Assembly: GCA_946623125.1 (NCBI GenBank)
Contig: CAMOQR010000006.1
Coordinates: 1-50,939, forward strand
Direction: 5' to 3'
From: an uncultured Caryophanales bacterium
GTDB lineage: Bacteria > Bacillota_I > Bacilli_A > RF39 > UBA660
Length of the DNA stretch: 50,939 bases
The position numbers and the translations under genes are program-made. The notes under the pieces were generated by a model, which saw only the letters and a program-made list of their open reading frames with translations, searched no databases and had not been told where the DNA came from. Positions 25,966 through 34,534 of the stretch are shown here, in pieces (position 1 is the stretch's first letter; every line of letters starts with the position of its first letter).

Positions 25966-26529
25966 TTAATTAGTTGATTGTCTTGCTTTATAAATTCCAA
26001 AACATACTCCACCAACAACAACTAAGATAGCAAGTAAAGCAACAACATCTTTACCATTTGACTTTTCTTCAACTGTTGGAGTAGCACCAGAATCTACTAA
26101 TGAAATAACATCATATCTTTCTTCAACAGGTTGATCATAAACAGAATCAATTTGAGCCTTAATTTCATCAGCCATAGAAGACTCAGCAAAACCAACCCAT
26201 GATTTATCTCCAATAATAATATATGGAACACCAGTAGCTGTTTCACTTTCTCCACGTACTTCAGCAACTTTTTTCATTAACTCAGCATTGTCAGAATTAT
26301 ACCATGTTTCATAATCAACTATTTTGAATTTACTACCATACTCTTCTTTAATAGAATCAAACCATTCTTCAGCCTCTTGACAATGAGGACAACCTTCTCC
26401 ACGGAAGAAATAAACAATAGCCTTATTATCTTCAGTATTTTCTCCTTCTTCTTCTCCTTCAGCCCTAACAGCAAATGGAATAATTAACATCATAGCAAAT
26501 AACAAAACGAAGTATTTAAAATTTTTCAT
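25966..26529 (-). CDS. Exported thioredoxin-like membrane protein (CPHC)
   Basis: A 187-aa protein with a signal peptide (about 1-22, AFAVRAEG-type cleavage region), an acidic spacer, and a thioredoxin fold with the redox motif C47-P-H-C50 as in DsbA. The family cis-Pro lies in TGVPYIIIG, and a C-terminal membrane helix sits at about 163-181. It probably works as a thiol-disulfide oxidoreductase on the outer face of the membrane. The start has a perfect AGGAGG site. It is downstream of a radical SAM gene on the same strand (76-nt gap) and precedes the bidirectional terminator. Confidence 0.85.
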   Translation of the reverse strand: MKNFKYFVLLFAMMLIIPFAVRAEGEEEGENTEDNKAIVYFFRGEGCPHCQEAEEWFDSIKEEYGSKFKIVDYETWYNSDNAELMKKVAEVRGESETATGVPYIIIGDKSWVGFAESSMADEIKAQIDSVYDQPVEERYDVISLVDSGATPTVEEKSNGKDVVALLAILVVVGGVCFGIYKARQSTN

Positions 26530-26605
26530 ACTAATAACCTCCTAGAACAATAATAACATAAATACAATAAAATTAAAAATAAAAATCAAAAATTTCACAA
26601 ATTTA

Positions 26606-27496
26606 TCACAAGATACTCATATCAAAATCTGGGATAAAGCTTTCACTTGCAGCCTCTCCCTCTTGTATAAAAGCATTATTAACCCCAAGCTCTAAAGCAT
26701 ATTGAATAACCTCATTATACTCTTCTTCTGTAACATGACGATTTAAATTTTCATAGATACAAGGATTAACCGGTGTATATTGATTCATAATACTAATAAG
26801 GATTTGATCTTTATAAGTATGATATAAATATTCGATTATTTTTTTAGCATCATAGGTATGTCCCGGTAATATTAAAACCCGAACAATTAACCCTTTCTTC
26901 ATCATACCATCGTCATCTATTTGAAAAGAACCAACCTGACGAAACATCTCATCAATAGCCATTGTTGCAGTATCAAAATAATTCTTGCATCCAGAATAAT
27001 TCAAAGCCAAGGAATCATCATAATATTTTAAATCTGCCAAATAAATATCAACAAGATTCTTCATCATCATTAAAGTACCAAGGTTTTCATAACTACTTGT
27101 ATTATAAACAACCGGTATTTTCAATTCTTTGTCTTTAATACGATGAAGAACTTTTGCAATAATAGGGACATAATGAGTAGGGGTAACTAAATTAATATTG
27201 TGAGCTCCCATTTCTTGCAATTTTAAAATAATTTCTTTTAATTTCTTATGGGAAACAATTTTCCCATACCCATCAAGACTTATTTTTTTATTCTGACAAT
27301 AAATACATTTTAAATTACAATGAGAAAAGAAAATAGTACCACTTCCTTTTTCTCCTGAGAGAACTGGTTCTTCCCACATATGAAGACTATAATAAGCAAT
27401 TCTTAACTTATCTGTAGCACCACATGCTCCAACTTTCTCATAACGATTTACTCCACAATTTCTAGGACATAACATACAATTCTTTAATATATTCAT
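26606..27496 (-). CDS. PflA-like radical SAM protein
   Basis: A 296-aa radical SAM protein. The N-terminus carries a conserved set CMLCPRNCGVNR..GACG (C7, C10, C14, C25), probably a metal site. The core motif CNLKCIYCQN (C60, C64, C67) is the SAM cluster. The family resembles pyruvate formate-lyase activase and its YyaJ/MMO-type relatives; the modified partner is unknown. The ATG at 27496 has an AGAGG site. A longer frame to 27541 begins in the terminator of the upstream gene. It ends with TGA. Confidence 0.85.
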   Translation of the reverse strand: MNILKNCMLCPRNCGVNRYEKVGACGATDKLRIAYYSLHMWEEPVLSGEKGSGTIFFSHCNLKCIYCQNKKISLDGYGKIVSHKKLKEIILKLQEMGAHNINLVTPTHYVPIIAKVLHRIKDKELKIPVVYNTSSYENLGTLMMMKNLVDIYLADLKYYDDSLALNYSGCKNYFDTATMAIDEMFRQVGSFQIDDDGMMKKGLIVRVLILPGHTYDAKKIIEYLYHTYKDQILISIMNQYTPVNPCIYENLNRHVTEEEYNEVIQYALELGVNNAFIQEGEAASESFIPDFDMSIL

Positions 27497-27523
27497 AATA
27501 AAACCTCTAGAATATTCTAACAT

Positions 27524-27550
27524 AAAAAAAGAAAACTCCAAAGAGTTTTA
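27524..27550 (-). terminator. Terminator of the minus-strand gene at 27548
   Basis: AAAACTC (27532-27538) pairs with GAGTTTT (27543-27549); on the minus strand a seven-T run follows. The outer end of the stem overlaps the TAA stop codon of the tail-anchored protein gene. Confidence 0.75.
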
Positions 27551-27991
27551 CATTTGTAATAAATAAAGAACTGCAATACCAATAAAACACAAAGAAAAAG
27601 TAATCAACGCAAGAGTCGTAATAATAATATTATTAATATAACCTTCTTCATTAAAATCTTTTTTCTTTTTTATAAATACAGGATGTTGTACCATTTCATT
27701 TCTATCTTTTGTTTCTTCCCTTATTTGATTATCTTCTAACATAAGAGACAAGTCATCAGAAGATTCCTGTTTTTCTTCATTTTTTTTACTAAGAAGAGTA
27801 TCCATAAACTGTTCATTGACCTCTTCTATTGTTAAATTAGAATCTAAATAAGTATCAAGCGTTTCTTGAATAAATTGATCAATTGGTTTATCATGCAAAA
27901 ACTCAAACTTTTCATAATATCTTTTTGCCATAATAGATAACTGATCTTTTCTTAAATCTCGTTGATCTTTTTCATTAAATGCAACGTTCAC
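27548..27991 (-). CDS. Tail-anchored protein of unknown function
   Basis: A 147-aa protein with a helical N-terminal cytoplasmic part (1-60), an acidic and polar linker, and a single C-terminal membrane helix (about 122-144, NIIITTLALITFSLCFIGIAVLYLL) with almost no residues after it, so it is tail-anchored. The start is GTG at 27991 with an AGGATGTG site. It has its own promoter just upstream. I recognise no family. Gene order suggests membrane or envelope work, not more. Confidence 0.7.
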   Translation of the reverse strand: MNVAFNEKDQRDLRKDQLSIMAKRYYEKFEFLHDKPIDQFIQETLDTYLDSNLTIEEVNEQFMDTLLSKKNEEKQESSDDLSLMLEDNQIREETKDRNEMVQHPVFIKKKKDFNEEGYINNIIITTLALITFSLCFIGIAVLYLLQM

Positions 27992-28010
27992 ATTACCACA
28001 TCCTAATATT

Positions 28011-28038
28011 ATTATATCAAAAATTTAAAAGATAACAA
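28011..28038 (-). promoter_or_regulatory. Promoter of the tail-anchored protein gene
   Basis: Read on the minus strand: TTGTTA (28038-28033), a 16-bp spacer, TATAAT (28016-28011). It lies about 20 bp upstream of the GTG start, so the mRNA leader is short. Confidence 0.65.
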
Positions 28039-28046
28039 TTATATTT

Positions 28047-29582
28047 TTAATAACCATTATGTATATGATCTAAAATGATATGAATTAATAACCAAATAGA
28101 AAGACAAACTACAAAGAAAAATAATATTTGTTTTTGAATTCCTTCACTAAAACATAAACAAACAATTAAAACAGAATCCAAGATAGTAAGAATTAATTCA
28201 TGTAATAATTTTTCAATTTTATCAACATGATTAGCAGAATCTGAGAATTCTACTTTAAATTTAATTTCTCCATTCGAAATAGAAGTAATTAAATTAGATA
28301 CCTCTCCTGGTAATCTTAATAAACCAGAGGTACTATTCACAATATTCTGTCCAACTTTTTTTAAAGAAGATATAGATAAAACATTTGTAATAGAATCATT
28401 TTTAATTTTATTTCCTAATACTTCCAATAAATTAAGATTAGGATCTAAATCTTCTAGTACAGATTCTATAATACAGATTCCACGTACTAACATCGTAATA
28501 TCGTGATCCAATATTAATCCAAATTCTCTTAAAAGAGAAAACGCTTCATGAGAAAATTTCATGATATTAATTTCGTTTAAAGAAGCGGATCCATATCGAA
28601 TTAATATTCTACGAATCTCACTTTGTAATTTCATATGATCGATTTCTTTTGTAACAGTACACATATCAATCAGAATACGAGTAACTTCTAAATAATTAGC
28701 CTCAATGATTGCCTTCATGCATTCTTTTAATAAATCACGATTTTTTTTAGATAGTTCTCCCATCATTCCAAGATCAATATAGATAATTTTATCATTAGAA
28801 ACCATAATATTATCTGGATGAGGATCAGCATGAAAAAATCCATCATCTAAAGCCTGATGTATATAGTTTTCACTTAATAATAAAGCAATGTTTTCTAGAG
28901 AATAACCTTCCTCCAGTAGTTTATCACGATGATGAATAAAGATTCCATCAATATATTCCATGACAATTGTCTCTTCTGTACATAAGTCTACATATACTTT
29001 AGGAGAAGAAATATAATTAATAGATAAAGAATTATGATAAAACTGTACAAGATTTGTTACTTCATTTTTAAAATCCAATTCTTGTAATGTAGTATTATAT
29101 AGTTCCTCTAATAAAGCATTAAAATCTATCACTTTTATAAAACTATTTAAATGAAGAATACTAACAGCCTGTTGAAAAAGTTGAATATCACTTTTCATAA
29201 TCTCATCTATATTAGGCCTTTTAATTTTAACAACAACTTTTTCTCCATTTAATAAGTTAGCAATATGTACTTGAGCAATAGATGCAGAACCAATAGGGGT
29301 AGCATCTATACTCTTAAATACAGAATGATAATCTTGATAACAACGATTTAATATATTCTCAATTTCAGAAAAAGAAAGAGGTAAAGTACTACTACGTAAT
29401 TTACTTAATTCTTGAATATAATCTTGAGGAAGTAAATCAATTCTAGTAGATAGTATTTGTCCAACTTTAATAAAAGTAGGTCCTAATTCCTCAAATATTT
29501 TACAAAGCTTTTGAGGAGTAATACCATCTGTAATTTTATTCTCTCTTAAAATATGAATAATTTCTTTTAATCTTCCATTCAT
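28047..29582 (-). CDS. AarF/UbiB (ABC1) family kinase-like protein
   Basis: A 511-aa protein of the ABC1/ADCK/UbiB family. It has the KxGQ motif in FIKVGQILSTR near 37-47, the family's Ala-rich P-loop replacement PIGSASIAQVH near 97-107, the catalytic HADPHPDN near 267-274, and DLGMM. Two C-terminal membrane helices (about 463-505) match UbiB. Relatives act in quinone and lipid metabolism as atypical kinases or ATPases. The start has a GAGGGG site. It is 27 nt after the zinc-ribbon membrane gene on the same strand. Confidence 0.9.
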   Translation of the reverse strand: MNGRLKEIIHILRENKITDGITPQKLCKIFEELGPTFIKVGQILSTRIDLLPQDYIQELSKLRSSTLPLSFSEIENILNRCYQDYHSVFKSIDATPIGSASIAQVHIANLLNGEKVVVKIKRPNIDEIMKSDIQLFQQAVSILHLNSFIKVIDFNALLEELYNTTLQELDFKNEVTNLVQFYHNSLSINYISSPKVYVDLCTEETIVMEYIDGIFIHHRDKLLEEGYSLENIALLLSENYIHQALDDGFFHADPHPDNIMVSNDKIIYIDLGMMGELSKKNRDLLKECMKAIIEANYLEVTRILIDMCTVTKEIDHMKLQSEIRRILIRYGSASLNEINIMKFSHEAFSLLREFGLILDHDITMLVRGICIIESVLEDLDPNLNLLEVLGNKIKNDSITNVLSISSLKKVGQNIVNSTSGLLRLPGEVSNLITSISNGEIKFKVEFSDSANHVDKIEKLLHELILTILDSVLIVCLCFSEGIQKQILFFFVVCLSIWLLIHIILDHIHNGY

Positions 29583-29609
29583 AAAATCCCCTCAGTATTC
29601 CAATAATAA

Positions 29610-30176
29610 TTAAAGTAAAAAGAAATAAGAATAAATATATTCTCTAGCAATAACAAAAGAAATGATTGCAATACTACCAAATATAAAATATTTTAATCCA
29701 GTAAGCATATTATCTAAACGATAAGAATCCTGTATGATTTCTTTATAATCGTAAGGATTTTTTTTCATAACTTTTCTTAGTTTACGTTCAAGTAATTTTG
29801 TATAAATCATATTCCCAATAGATGCCCATACATAACGATTAATAATGATAAAAAGGACATTAAAAAATCGAACAAGATAAGTAAATACAAAAATATGATT
29901 AAAAACAAGCATAAACATTGTAAGTGCAAGATCGAAAAAAAACAAAATAAAGCCAGTAATATAAAAGTTATGACTCAAAATATAAGAAGGACCTAAAATA
30001 CCCGCAGCTAACCAATTTGAGTTTCTTGCATAATAATCATATTTTGTCCCAAAATAATATTCTAAAAGGCTGTGTTCATGTACTTTGTCAGCCTCAATAA
30101 ACTGACCATTTCTCATATAGCCACAGTGGGTGCAAAAATTCTTTCTCATACTAAAACCACAATTAGGGCAGAACAT
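29610..30176 (-). CDS. Zinc-ribbon membrane protein
   Basis: A 188-aa protein with an N-terminal zinc ribbon (CPNC..CTHC, C3, C6, C15, C18), then a soluble stretch and four or so membrane segments (about 55-75, 76-97, 100-120 and 160-185). The start is set at the ATG at 30176, with the AGGTAGG site 8 nt upstream; a GTG further up is not needed. Function is unknown. It lies between the 197-aa membrane protein and the UbiB-like gene on the minus strand, probably in one transcript. Confidence 0.72.
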   Translation of the reverse strand: MFCPNCGFSMRKNFCTHCGYMRNGQFIEADKVHEHSLLEYYFGTKYDYYARNSNWLAAGILGPSYILSHNFYITGFILFFFDLALTMFMLVFNHIFVFTYLVRFFNVLFIIINRYVWASIGNMIYTKLLERKLRKVMKKNPYDYKEIIQDSYRLDNMLTGLKYFIFGSIAIISFVIAREYIYSYFFLL

Positions 30177-30224
30177 AATTAACACCTACCTTTATAATAT
30201 TATACCTCAAAAAAAATATAAAAA

Positions 30225-30818
30225 CTATTCTTTTATTTCAAATTCAACATCCATTAATAAATTCTGAGTAATAGCCTCTCTTTCATACTTAACATCACTT
30301 AAAGTATAAATAATAGAATCCATTGCTTCCCATAAAGAAAAAGAAAACAAAAAACTAAATACCGCCATAAAAAACTTATAATTTGTAAAAACATATAAAA
30401 AGGCATAAAAGAATAAAGAAAAAAATCCAAATAAAATTAAAAATACAATTTTATTACGATACTTCGCATATTCTTTTTGTATTTTATATAATTCAATTGC
30501 ATAATGTTCTTTCATAACATGTTTAATAATATCTTGCTCTTTAGGAGTAAATTCACATCCAGTAATAATCAATTTAATAGGTACATCATTCCCTAACATA
30601 GATGTTTTATCTTCTATATATTCATAAACATCCTTTTCAAGATCTATTTGATGTCCAATAGTCCAAGTATCAAATATTTCACTTTTCTCTTGAACATTTA
30701 AAAAGATTTTTGCTTCTCCATTATCGGTTAAGAATTCATTATGAATATAACCATCTAAATACTGTTCATTAGAATATTGGTGAATTTTATCTTTCATTTT
30801 TTTTTGAAAATTATTCAT
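30225..30818 (-). CDS. Membrane protein of unknown function, 197 aa
   Basis: A 197-aa protein with a soluble N-terminal region (about 1-115) rich in charged residues. Two closely spaced membrane helices follow (about 120-140 and 145-162, FLILFGFFSLFFYAFLYV and FFMAVFSFLFSFSLW), then a soluble tail. The start at the ATG 30818 has a GGTAGGTG site. It is the first gene of a minus-strand group and diverges from the aquaporin gene. I recognise no family. Confidence 0.7.
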   Translation of the reverse strand: MNNFQKKMKDKIHQYSNEQYLDGYIHNEFLTDNGEAKIFLNVQEKSEIFDTWTIGHQIDLEKDVYEYIEDKTSMLGNDVPIKLIITGCEFTPKEQDIIKHVMKEHYAIELYKIQKEYAKYRNKIVFLILFGFFSLFFYAFLYVFTNYKFFMAVFSFLFSFSLWEAMDSIIYTLSDVKYEREAITQNLLMDVEFEIKE

Positions 30819-30891
30819 CTTCAACACCTACCATAAATAGAATATCATAATTTATGGAAAATTTGGAAAACAATAAGAGAAATTTTATTGT

Positions 30892-30920
30892 TTGACAGGA
30901 AAAAAGATAAGAATTAAAAT
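30892..30920 (+). promoter_or_regulatory. Aquaporin gene promoter
   Basis: TTGACA at 30892-30897, a 17-bp spacer and TAAAAT at 30915-30920, followed by the AGGAG site at 30931. Confidence 0.85.
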
Positions 30921-30943
30921 GATAATAGAAAGGAGTGTATGGG

Positions 30944-31603
30944 ATGAAAAAATATATAGCAGAGTTTATAGGAACATTTACACTAGTTTTTTTGGGAACA
31001 GGAGTGGCAATTGTATCTGATGGCAATCTAGTAGCAACATCTCTAGCATTTGGTCTTGCCATTATTGCATCAGCCTATGTAATAGGAGATATATCTGGTT
31101 GTCATGTGAATCCTGCTGTTTCATTAGCAATGTTAATATCTAAAAAAATGACAAAAAAAGACTTCATTGGTTATGTATTATTTCAAGTCTTAGGAGCAGT
31201 ATTTGCAACAGGATTTTTATATGGCATTTTAATCGGAACAAGTATTGGAGTAACATCACTTGGTGCAAATGGATTTGAATCATTATCTGCAAGTAACATC
31301 TCAATTGTTGGAGCCATAATGACAGAGATAATCCTAACTTTTGTATTTATATATACCATTTTAGGTGTAACTAGTGATAAAAAATATGCTAGTGTATCAG
31401 GAATTGTAATTGGCCTTACCTTAACTTTTGTTCATTTAATTGGTATTCCTTTAACAGGAACATCTGTAAATCCAGCAAGAAGTCTTGCTCCAGCCTTATT
31501 CTTAGGTGGAGAAGCCTTAAAACAAGTTTGGGTGTTTATCGTAGCACCATTACTTGGTTCTGCACTTGCTGCATGTACTTATCATTTTTTAAACGAAAAA
31601 TAA
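30944..31603 (+). CDS. Aquaporin (MIP family)
   Basis: A 219-aa MIP channel with six membrane segments and two NPA motifs (HVNPAVS, about residue 60, and SVNPARS, about 176). The selectivity-filter residues look like a water channel: His and Thr in FVHLIGIPLTGTS and the Arg after the second NPA. It probably is AqpZ-like rather than a glycerol facilitator, as it lacks the GlpF insertion and Asp after the second NPA. The start at 30944 fits the AGGAG site; the GTG at 30935 would overlap the site. Confidence 0.9.
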   Translation: MKKYIAEFIGTFTLVFLGTGVAIVSDGNLVATSLAFGLAIIASAYVIGDISGCHVNPAVSLAMLISKKMTKKDFIGYVLFQVLGAVFATGFLYGILIGTSIGVTSLGANGFESLSASNISIVGAIMTEIILTFVFIYTILGVTSDKKYASVSGIVIGLTLTFVHLIGIPLTGTSVNPARSLAPALFLGGEALKQVWVFIVAPLLGSALAACTYHFLNEK

Positions 31604-31648
31604 ATGATAAAAATTATACGTAAAATATAAGAAAAATGTAAAGAAAAA

Positions 31649-31677
31649 TTTACGTCAAAAAAAGAATATGCTAAAAT
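31649..31677 (+). promoter_or_regulatory. Promoter of the TasA-SipW cluster
   Basis: TTTACG at 31649-31654, a 17-bp spacer, TAAAAT at 31672-31677. An AGGAGG site follows at about 31685. The cluster 31699-36821 is probably read from here. Confidence 0.7.
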
Positions 31678-31698
31678 ACACAATAGGAGGTAGAAAAT

Positions 31699-32280
31699 AT
31701 GAGAAAAGAAAATATGATTCAAAGCGTTGTAATGGTAATGTTGGCTGTTACAGTATTAGCAATGTCAGTAGGTTTTGCTGCATTCAATCAAACATTAAAT
31801 ATCAATGGGAAAGCAACTTTTTCAAAGGCAACATGGGATGTTCACTTTGATACAGACTCTTTTAGTGAAACATCAACAATAAAATCAGATAAAGCAAAGT
31901 TACAAGTAGGTAATACTGCAATATCATATGAAGTAACTTTACCAAAGCCAGGTTCAACATATTCATTTACAGTTAACGCTAAAAACTATGGAACAATTGA
32001 TGCAGCATTAAAAAAGATTACAATTACACCAGTTTTAACAGAAGATCAAAAGAAATTTATTTCATATGAAGTAAATTACAATGGAACAAAATATGAAGCA
32101 ACAACTGACAACTTAGATATCGCATTAGCAGGAGATTCAACTGGAAATGGGAATGGGGCAACACATCCAGTAGTTGTAACAATTACATATAAAATGCCAA
32201 CAGAAGCAACAGCACTTCCTCAAGAAGACGTTACACTTGATATGACAGTTGCTTTAGACTATGAAGATAAAGCAAATTAA
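31699..32280 (+). CDS. TasA/camelysin-like SipW-dependent exported protein
   Basis: A 193-aa protein with a SipW-class signal: short basic start, hydrophobic helix (about 8-27) and the conserved stretch SVGFAAFNQTLNINGKATF right after it. The mature part (about 30-193) is beta-rich, as in TasA, CalY and camelysin, with the YSFTVNAKNYGTIDAALKKI and DVTLDMTVALDYED blocks. TasA forms amyloid-like fibres in biofilm matrix, and camelysins are related surface proteins. It is first in the cluster, directly followed by a signal peptidase of the same system. The start has an AGGAGG site. Confidence 0.82.
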   Translation: MRKENMIQSVVMVMLAVTVLAMSVGFAAFNQTLNINGKATFSKATWDVHFDTDSFSETSTIKSDKAKLQVGNTAISYEVTLPKPGSTYSFTVNAKNYGTIDAALKKITITPVLTEDQKKFISYEVNYNGTKYEATTDNLDIALAGDSTGNGNGATHPVVVTITYKMPTEATALPQEDVTLDMTVALDYEDKAN

Positions 32281-32301
32281 TAAAAAAGAACAAAACCAAG
32301 A

Positions 32302-32337
32302 TTGATAAGAATTACCCGTTTAGGTAATTCTTATCAA
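32302..32337 (+). other. 15-bp perfect intercistronic hairpin
   Basis: TTGATAAGAATTACC (32302-32316) and GGTAATTCTTATCAA (32323-32337) form a perfect 15-bp stem with loop CGTTTA. There is no T-run after it, so it is not a regular terminator. It probably marks an mRNA processing or stability boundary between the small exported protein and the signal peptidase gene, keeping the first highly expressed. Confidence 0.75.
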
Positions 32338-32356
32338 CATAATTGGGGTTGAGACC

Positions 32357-33484
32357 ATGAAAAAAAATGAAATATACATACTAGAAGCAATACTATTTGT
32401 TTGTATCATAATATTTAATATTGTATATAAAAATTATATTTACCTAAATCTTTCTATAACAACAATTGGAATCTATTTCATAGTGAGATTTGGTTTAATG
32501 AAAGATAATAACTACTTGAAAAAAGGGGCAATAAGACTTGTTATATCTTCTTTACTAACATATTTTATAACAATCTATGCTTTAGGATTATTGCTAGGAT
32601 ATCAAAAAACAATCTTTTCATTTAAATTATCCTATTTAATGAAAGTTGTTTTAATAGAAGCATTTTTAATTGTTATGGAAGAATTAATAAGATATATCAT
32701 AAGTAGAAATACCCCACATCAAAAATTACCAATAATTATATACACATTAATACTAGCAGTATTAAATATTATAATAGAAATAAATGGATATAACTTATCA
32801 GATAATGAGGCGAAGTTTATTTTTCTTTCAACAGTCATAGTACCTGTATTATGCAGAGAAGCCATTTGTTCCTATATCACATACAAGATATCTTATGTAC
32901 CAAGTCTAATATTTAAGTTATCAATTGTGCTATATCAATATATATTTCCAATTATTCCAAATTTAGGGAATTATTTATATGCAACAACAAACACTTTACT
33001 ACCATATGTGATTTATATATTAATCAAAAAATTTCATGACTATAAAGACAATGAAAAAACATATCATAAAAAAGCCAACAAACGTTTAGCAACAATTCCA
33101 TTATTAACATTATTAATAATTTTAATAATATTAATATCAGGAGTATTTAAACACACCATGATAGCAGTTGGATCTAATTCAATGGTACCAACCTATGAAA
33201 GAGGAGATGCCATTATTTATGAAAAAAGAGATATCAAAAATATAAAAGTAGGAGAAATCATAGCATTTCGAAAAGATGGAAGAATTATTACACATCGAAT
33301 TATAAGTATGAAAAATAGTAATAATAAATACACTATAAAAACAAAAGGAGATGCGAATAGAACACCAGATGCTTTTATTGTAGAAGATAAAGAAATCTTA
33401 GGAGTTGTAAAATTTAGAATAAAGTATATTGGATTTCCAACCTTATGGTTCAATGATTTATATACTGGGAAGGGGACAGAGTAG
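32357..33484 (+). CDS. SipW-type signal peptidase with N-terminal membrane domain
   Basis: A 375-aa protein. The C-terminal part (about 250-375) is an S26B signal peptidase: membrane anchor at about 246-264, catalytic Ser S275 in SNSMVPTYERGD, His H313 in ITHRII in place of the usual Lys, and the box GDANRTPD at 331-338. This is the ER-type pattern of SipW, the peptidase that processes TasA-like proteins. The first 240 residues hold seven or eight membrane segments, unlike the short SipW of B. subtilis; the role is unknown. An EExxR motif lies at about 108-112. Cotranscribed with its likely substrates. Confidence 0.85.
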   Translation: MKKNEIYILEAILFVCIIIFNIVYKNYIYLNLSITTIGIYFIVRFGLMKDNNYLKKGAIRLVISSLLTYFITIYALGLLLGYQKTIFSFKLSYLMKVVLIEAFLIVMEELIRYIISRNTPHQKLPIIIYTLILAVLNIIIEINGYNLSDNEAKFIFLSTVIVPVLCREAICSYITYKISYVPSLIFKLSIVLYQYIFPIIPNLGNYLYATTNTLLPYVIYILIKKFHDYKDNEKTYHKKANKRLATIPLLTLLIILIILISGVFKHTMIAVGSNSMVPTYERGDAIIYEKRDIKNIKVGEIIAFRKDGRIITHRIISMKNSNNKYTIKTKGDANRTPDAFIVEDKEILGVVKFRIKYIGFPTLWFNDLYTGKGTE

Positions 33485-33487
33485 TAT

Positions 33488-34534
33488 ATGACCTATGCAA
33501 AAAGACAATATATCATCTTTATATTTTTCTTAATAACCTTATGTCTAGGTTCTTTTTGCATAGTTAGAAGTGTCAATAATAAAAAAATTATTACTCTAAA
33601 TTATCAAGAAAACAATAACATTGACTATAAAGTATATTTAAAAGAAAATAACTTCTTTGATGAAAAATATATGGAAAAAGGAAAAACCTATATCACGAGT
33701 CTAATTGATTATATAAAAATAGATTATTCTTATAACATAAAATTTGATCAAGAAGTAAATGCAGATTATACTTATCAAATTAAAGCCAAAATTGAAGCAA
33801 ATAAAACAGATAATGAAGCAGAAAATTATTGGGAAAAAGAATATGTCATTACAGAAGAAAATAAAGGAAGTATAAAAAATAAAACGAATTTATCTATTAA
33901 TCAATCAGTAAATGTAGATTATAATAAATACAATAATATATTAAAAGATTTTAAAAATTCACTAGGTCTAACAAATTCAGATGGAATATTAAAAGTATAT
34001 TTAGAAGTAAAAGAAAAAATAAATGGAGAAGAAATAGAAACTCCTATTAATAGTAAAATGATTTTACGTCTACCACTATCACAACTTGCAATTGAGGCAA
34101 CAATTGAAAGTGATGTAAATAATAGAACAAATGAAATTAGAAAAGTTGTAGAAGAAAAAAATCCAGCAATTATTTTAATTGGAGTAATCGGAGTAATTTT
34201 ATTACTAATGAGTATTACCTTTATATGGATTTTAATAAGAAATAAAAAAATATATTCTATTAATAATCGTTATGAATTAGAGTTAAAAAAAATTCTAACA
34301 ACATATGATAGTATCATTGTAAATGTAGAAGAAAAGCCTTCTCTTGAAGATTATAATGTAATTCAAGTAGAAAGTTTTGAAGAATTAATTGATGCGCATA
34401 GTGAAATTAGAATGCCTATTAATTATTACAAAGGAGTAAACTATAGTTCTTTTATCTTATTAAATGATAAATCAGCATGGGAATATGATTTAGTAAAAAA
34501 TAATAAAAAAAGGAGTGCCAAACATGAAAGGTAA
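33488..34534 (+). CDS. DUF5305-like membrane-anchored protein
   Basis: A 348-aa protein, 3 nt after the signal peptidase gene. It has an N-terminal membrane helix (about 8-28), an extracellular domain with the repeated YKVYLKENNFFDEKYMEKG-type pattern (about 47-66), and YITSLIDYIKIDYSYN. A second membrane helix is at about 228-251 and a cytoplasmic tail follows. I recall such DUF5305 proteins beside SipW genes in archaea and clostridia; the name is from memory. It likely helps place or fold the exported TasA-like proteins. Its last 11 bp overlap the next gene. Confidence 0.65.
   Translation: MTYAKRQYIIFIFFLITLCLGSFCIVRSVNNKKIITLNYQENNNIDYKVYLKENNFFDEKYMEKGKTYITSLIDYIKIDYSYNIKFDQEVNADYTYQIKAKIEANKTDNEAENYWEKEYVITEENKGSIKNKTNLSINQSVNVDYNKYNNILKDFKNSLGLTNSDGILKVYLEVKEKINGEEIETPINSKMILRLPLSQLAIEATIESDVNNRTNEIRKVVEEKNPAIILIGVIGVILLLMSITFIWILIRNKKIYSINNRYELELKKILTTYDSIIVNVEEKPSLEDYNVIQVESFEELIDAHSEIRMPINYYKGVNYSSFILLNDKSAWEYDLVKNNKKRSAKHER

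Noticed and set aside
30811-31062. An 83-aa minus-strand frame opposite the aquaporin
   Set aside because: It lies across the aquaporin promoter and its coding start; no site, no family.
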